The translations under genes and the position numbers were made by a program. Below are positions 61,183-64,000 of a stretch of DNA of 64,000 nt, in pieces. Numbering within the stretch: position 1 is the first letter of the stretch; the number at the start of each line of letters is the position of its first letter. The stretch comes from Streptomyces sp. R28 (lineage in GTDB: Bacteria; Actinomycetota; Actinomycetes; Streptomycetales; Streptomycetaceae), in NCBI RefSeq assembly GCF_041052385.1, contig NZ_CP163439.1, forward strand, positions 3,151,001-3,215,000. The letters are read 5' to 3'. Below the pieces are notes generated by a model. That model was given only the letters and a program-made list of their open reading frames with translations. It searched no databases and was not told the DNA's origin.

Positions 61183-61196
61183 TAGAACAAGTTTCA
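61183..61196. promoter_or_regulatory. KstR-type operator between the GT4 gene and kstR
   Basis: TAGAACAAGTTTCA is a perfect match to the pattern TnnAACnnGTTnnA and lies in the divergent region between the GT4 operon (-) and the KstR-family gene (+), 141 bp from the latter. Autoregulation is the simplest reading; the GT4 operon could also be affected. Confidence 0.62.
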
Positions 61197-61336
61197 GACT
61201 TGATCGTTCAAGAGGCTCTGAATCTACCGGCAGGTAGCGCCGCTGTGAGCGATGGATCAGGTGATTCACGCCACGGCCGACGCCCTGGCACGCTGTCCGG
61301 TCACTCACCCTCACCGACTGTCACGGAACGGGATCC

Positions 61337-61957
61337 ATGCCTGCGGAAGCCAGTAGCGCGAGCCCCGCCTCACCGCCCCTCACGGAGCGGCAGGAGGCCC
61401 GTCGCCGGCGCATCCTGCATGCCAGCGCGCAGCTCGCCAGCCGGGGCGGTTTCGACGCCGTGCAGATGCGCGAGGTCGCGGAGTCCTCGCAGGTGGCGCT
61501 CGGCACGCTGTACCGCTACTTCCCGTCCAAGGTGCATCTACTGGTCGCCACCATGCAGGACCAGCTGGAGCACATGCACGGCACGCTGCGGAAGAAGCCG
61601 CCGCAGGGACGGACGGCGGCGGAGCGGGTGGCGGAGACCCTGATGCGCGCGTTCCGCGCCCTGCAGCGCGAGCCGCACCTGGCCGACGCCATGGTCCGGG
61701 CCCTGACCTTCGCCGACCGCAGCGTCTCGCCCGAGGTCGACCAGGTCTCCCGCCAGACGACGGTGATCATCCTGGACGCCATGGGTCTGGAGAACCCGAC
61801 ACCCGAGCAGCTCTCCGCCGTCCGCGTCATCGAGCACACCTGGCACTCGGCCCTGATCACCTGGCTCTCGGGCCGCGCCTCGATCGCCCAGGTGAAGATC
61901 GACATCGAGACGGTGTGCCGTCTGATCGACCTGACGGCGCCGGACGCCGACTCGTAG
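61337..61957 (+). CDS. kstR: TetR-family regulator KstR
   Basis: 206 aa. The N-terminal TetR HTH reads R-R-R-R-I-L-H-A-S-A-Q-L-A-S-R-G-G-F-D-A-V-Q-M-R-E-V-A, followed by V-A-L-G-T-L-Y-R-Y-F-P-S-K-V-H-L-L-V, nearly identical to mycobacterial KstR. The ligand domain also matches KstR (A-M-V-R-A-L-T-F-A-D, W-H-S-A-L-I-T-W-L-S-G-R-A-S). KstR represses steroid and lipid catabolic genes until an acyl-CoA-type ligand binds. Two operator-like sites in this window (42,849 and 61,183) support an active regulon. Confidence 0.86.
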   Translation: MPAEASSASPASPPLTERQEARRRRILHASAQLASRGGFDAVQMREVAESSQVALGTLYRYFPSKVHLLVATMQDQLEHMHGTLRKKPPQGRTAAERVAETLMRAFRALQREPHLADAMVRALTFADRSVSPEVDQVSRQTTVIILDAMGLENPTPEQLSAVRVIEHTWHSALITWLSGRASIAQVKIDIETVCRLIDLTAPDADS

Positions 61958-61959
61958 CG

Positions 61960-62133
61960 TCACCGGCTCCTCCGGCGCGTCCAGCCGCGCAGGGCGCCGA
62001 GCAGTTGGGTGAGGACCTTGAGGGCGGCGGTTCGGCGGGCCGGCCGACGGGACCATACGGCGGGGAGGACGACGCCGACGTAGACAGCGAGGAAGACGAC
62101 GGCGGCGAACAGAACGGGCAGTTGAAAGGTCAC
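61960..62133 (-). CDS. Small single-helix membrane protein (57 aa)
   Basis: 57 aa from a GTG at 62133 with GGAGGGAAC upstream. It reads V-T-F-Q-L-P-V-L-F-A-A-V-V-F-L-A-V-Y, one membrane helix, then a strongly basic tail ending W-T-R-R-R-S-R. It ends 3 bp after the KstR stop on the other strand. The good start site and helix-plus-basic-tail plan make it a believable short gene. Function unknown. Confidence 0.6.
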   Translation of the reverse strand: MTFQLPVLFAAVVFLAVYVGVVLPAVWSRRPARRTAALKVLTQLLGALRGWTRRRSR

Positions 62134-62296
62134 GGTGTTCCCTCCGGGACGGTGGTCGACGGCTTGCGCCATGACCTTCGCGCTCCGGGACACCACTTCA
62201 GCCAAACCCCGACGAACCCCGAAGTCCACGTGGAACGCCCAGGTCAGGCCGTACGCTTCGGAGAGATTCGCCGAACCGCACCGAAGGGTTGAGGAG

Positions 62297-64000
62297 TTGG
62301 CCGCACCGACGAGTGGTCCGGTCGCGGACTTCTGCACGGCACTGGGCCGTCTTGTGAGCACTTGCCGCGTATCGCAGCGGAGCATCGCCGACGCGCTCGG
62401 GCTGATCAGCACCAGCTCGGTCTCGGAGCTGCTGAGCGGACGGCGGCGCAGGGTGCCGGAGTGGGACGTCGTCGAGACGATCGTCGGGCTGTGCGCCGCC
62501 GAGTGGACGCGGGTATCGGCGCTGCCGCCTGCGGGCATGCGTCTGGACCTGCCGTGGTGGAAGAGCCGGCACGCGGAGCTGGAGCGGACGTCGGAAGCGA
62601 CGCGGGGGCGGGGCGAACGCCCTCCCGCACCGGTCGGCCCACCCCCGCCACCGCCCCCGGGGCTGGGCCCGGTCCTGGTCCCGACGCTCGACGCGATGGC
62701 CGTCGCCGGCATGAGCGTCGAGGAGGCGGTGCGCTGGCTGGCCGACGGACGCATGAAGCCGAAGGCGACGGTGGACAGGCTGATGACCCCGCCACAGGAC
62801 GGGCGCATCGAGCGCCGGGTCCTGAGTGATCTGCTGGCGGATTTCCCGGAGCGCGTGCGAGCGGCCCACGGCGTCCTACGCGCCGCCCTGATCCAGGCCG
62901 CCCGAGTGGTGCTGGTGGCGGCGGGCGCGGCAATGAACTACGAGCCTACGGAGTTCGGCAACCTGATCTATGACCTGACCGAGGGCGGACACGCGGCGCA
63001 CACGCCTGCGCTGGCGGACCTCGACGAAGGCAGCCAGGACTACGTGCCGTTACAGATCGTCAACGACTACGTGCGTCTGGCCACCCCCCTGGCCGAGTCC
63101 TGCCCCGAGTTCGCGCTGGGGGCGGGCCTGCCGGTCGTCGAACTGTGCGGCGGGACCACCACCGGACTGGCCGCACTCGGAGGCATTCTCTCGGAGTTCG
63201 TCAACGGCGATGGACTCCCCGCACCCGAGGGGGCACTCCTCCGCAGCCCGATCGCCGCTCTCGACTCCCCCGGTCCCCGGCTTCCCAGCCTCGCCGACGG
63301 TTACATCACCCCACGCTTCCGCCTCGCCACCGCATCCCAGGACGCACGGGCCGGGATCGCCTCGGACAAGTGGTGGGACGAGCAGCCCGTGCACGACGAC
63401 ATCGAGCGGTTCCTCGCCGAGCACCTTCTCGGTCTCCCCGCCTTGCTGGCACCGCTCGTCGTACTCGGCCACCCCGGCGCCGGCAAGTCACTGCTCACGA
63501 AGCTGCTGACGGCCCGGCTCCCGGCCGGTGAATTCCGCGCCATGCGGGTGGAGTTGCGGCACACGCCGGCCGAGATGGGCGTACAAGCGCAGTTGGAACA
63601 CGCACTGAAACGCCGTACGGGACGGGAGGTGAGCTGGCCGGACTGGTCGGAGCAGGAGTCCGGCCCGATCCCGGTCGTCCTGCTGGACGGCTTCGACGAA
63701 CTGCTTCAGGCAGGCGCGCAGAAGCTGGGTGAGACGCGCCAGTGGGGCTACTTGCAGAGGGTCGAGGAGTTCCAGAAGCGCGAGGCGCAGCTGGGCCGCC
63801 CACTGATCGTGATCGTGACCAGCCGCACGGTGGTCGCCGACCGCGCGGACATCCCCCGCACCAGCCAGGTGCTTCGCCTGGAACCCTTCGACGAGGCGAA
63901 GATCGAGCACTGGCTCGACGTCTGGAACACCACGAACGCGGGCTGGTTCACCCGGCACGAACTGCTGCCGCTCACCCCGCAGGTCGTCCTCCCCCACCGG
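62297..64000 (+). CDS. HTH-NACHT STAND NTPase, 3' partial
   Basis: The frame is open to the right edge, at least 568 codons; a TTG at 62297 is taken as the start, though others upstream cannot be excluded. Residues about 24-60 resemble an XRE-like HTH (V-S-Q-R-S-I-A-D-A-L-G-L, then S-V-S-E-L-L-S-G-R). A Pro-rich linker follows. The NACHT NTPase has Walker A G-H-P-G-A-G-K-S (391-398) and Walker B V-V-L-L-D-G-F-D-E-L (about 460-469). The sensor repeats lie beyond the window. Such proteins act as signal-responsive regulators or antiphage sensors; here the target is unknown. Confidence 0.85.
   Translation, partial: MAAPTSGPVADFCTALGRLVSTCRVSQRSIADALGLISTSSVSELLSGRRRRVPEWDVVETIVGLCAAEWTRVSALPPAGMRLDLPWWKSRHAELERTSEATRGRGERPPAPVGPPPPPPPGLGPVLVPTLDAMAVAGMSVEEAVRWLADGRMKPKATVDRLMTPPQDGRIERRVLSDLLADFPERVRAAHGVLRAALIQAARVVLVAAGAAMNYEPTEFGNLIYDLTEGGHAAHTPALADLDEGSQDYVPLQIVNDYVRLATPLAESCPEFALGAGLPVVELCGGTTTGLAALGGILSEFVNGDGLPAPEGALLRSPIAALDSPGPRLPSLADGYITPRFRLATASQDARAGIASDKWWDEQPVHDDIERFLAEHLLGLPALLAPLVVLGHPGAGKSLLTKLLTARLPAGEFRAMRVELRHTPAEMGVQAQLEHALKRRTGREVSWPDWSEQESGPIPVVLLDGFDELLQAGAQKLGETRQWGYLQRVEEFQKREAQLGRPLIVIVTSRTVVADRADIPRTSQVLRLEPFDEAKIEHWLDVWNTTNAGWFTRHELLPLTPQVVLPHR

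Overview
This is a high-GC actinobacterial chromosome segment, almost certainly Streptomyces. The evidence is strong third-position G/C, many GTG/TTG starts, GTGA/ATGA gene overlaps, an F420-dependent LLM enzyme, a KstR-type regulator, a SigE-family ECF sigma factor, an actinobacterial type VII secretion (ESX) core, and an actinobacterial RNase P RNA. No tool was run: all calls come from reading translated frames, motifs and start contexts.

Layout. (1) About 1-19.8 kb is a type VII secretion locus. It has a left operon on the + strand (a Gly/Pro-rich WXG/PPE-like protein cut by the window edge, a first mycosin, a small Esx-like protein, a 728-aa candidate substrate, a membrane protein and a Pro-rich partner). 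A pair of paralogous membrane-anchored proteins follows. The secretion core is esxB/esxA, mycP, eccB and eccD on the - strand, with a three-ATPase eccC on the + strand. (2) About 20.2-25.1 kb is a damaged genome-defence island. A complete prokaryotic PIWI-RE gene (1013 aa) follows the 3' end of its DinG/XPD-like helicase. That fragment abuts, head to head, the 3' end of a DrmB-like DUF1998 gene. Both lack their 5' parts at the same junction (about 21,333-21,345), as one deletion across a divergent gene pair would produce. (3) 25.5-27.0 kb encodes a polytopic membrane protein of unknown role, then about 0.8 kb without genes that contains a terminator and a tRNA-T-arm-like motif.

(4) From rnpB (27.8-28.2 kb) onward the window looks like conserved Streptomyces core. 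Genes in order: EamA transporter, AraC regulator, Uma2 nuclease-like protein, MerR regulator with a membrane partner, RNB ribonuclease, YaaA, KDPG aldolase, RNase H/phosphatase, zinc-ribbon coiled coil, Nif3-like protein, and a three-gene SDR/alcohol dehydrogenase/MaoC beta-oxidation operon. Next come a two-component system, an ECF sigma factor with a membrane partner, two MFS exporters, a methyltransferase, a cell-wall amidase and an LLM oxidoreductase. The stretch closes with a three-gene VWA/solute-binding-like operon, a glycosyltransferase/methyltransferase/terpenoid-cyclase-fold operon, a KstR-family regulator, and a HTH-NACHT STAND NTPase that runs off the right edge.

How parts fit together. 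The ESX genes form one secretion machine, with WXG proteins and the left-operon proteins as likely cargo or helpers. The MaoC/ADH/SDR operon and the KstR-family gene 18 kb away each carry a perfect match to the 14-bp KstR operator pattern, which suggests one steroid/lipid catabolic regulon. The most unusual item is the truncated pPIWI-RE/DrmB-like island lying next to the ESX locus.
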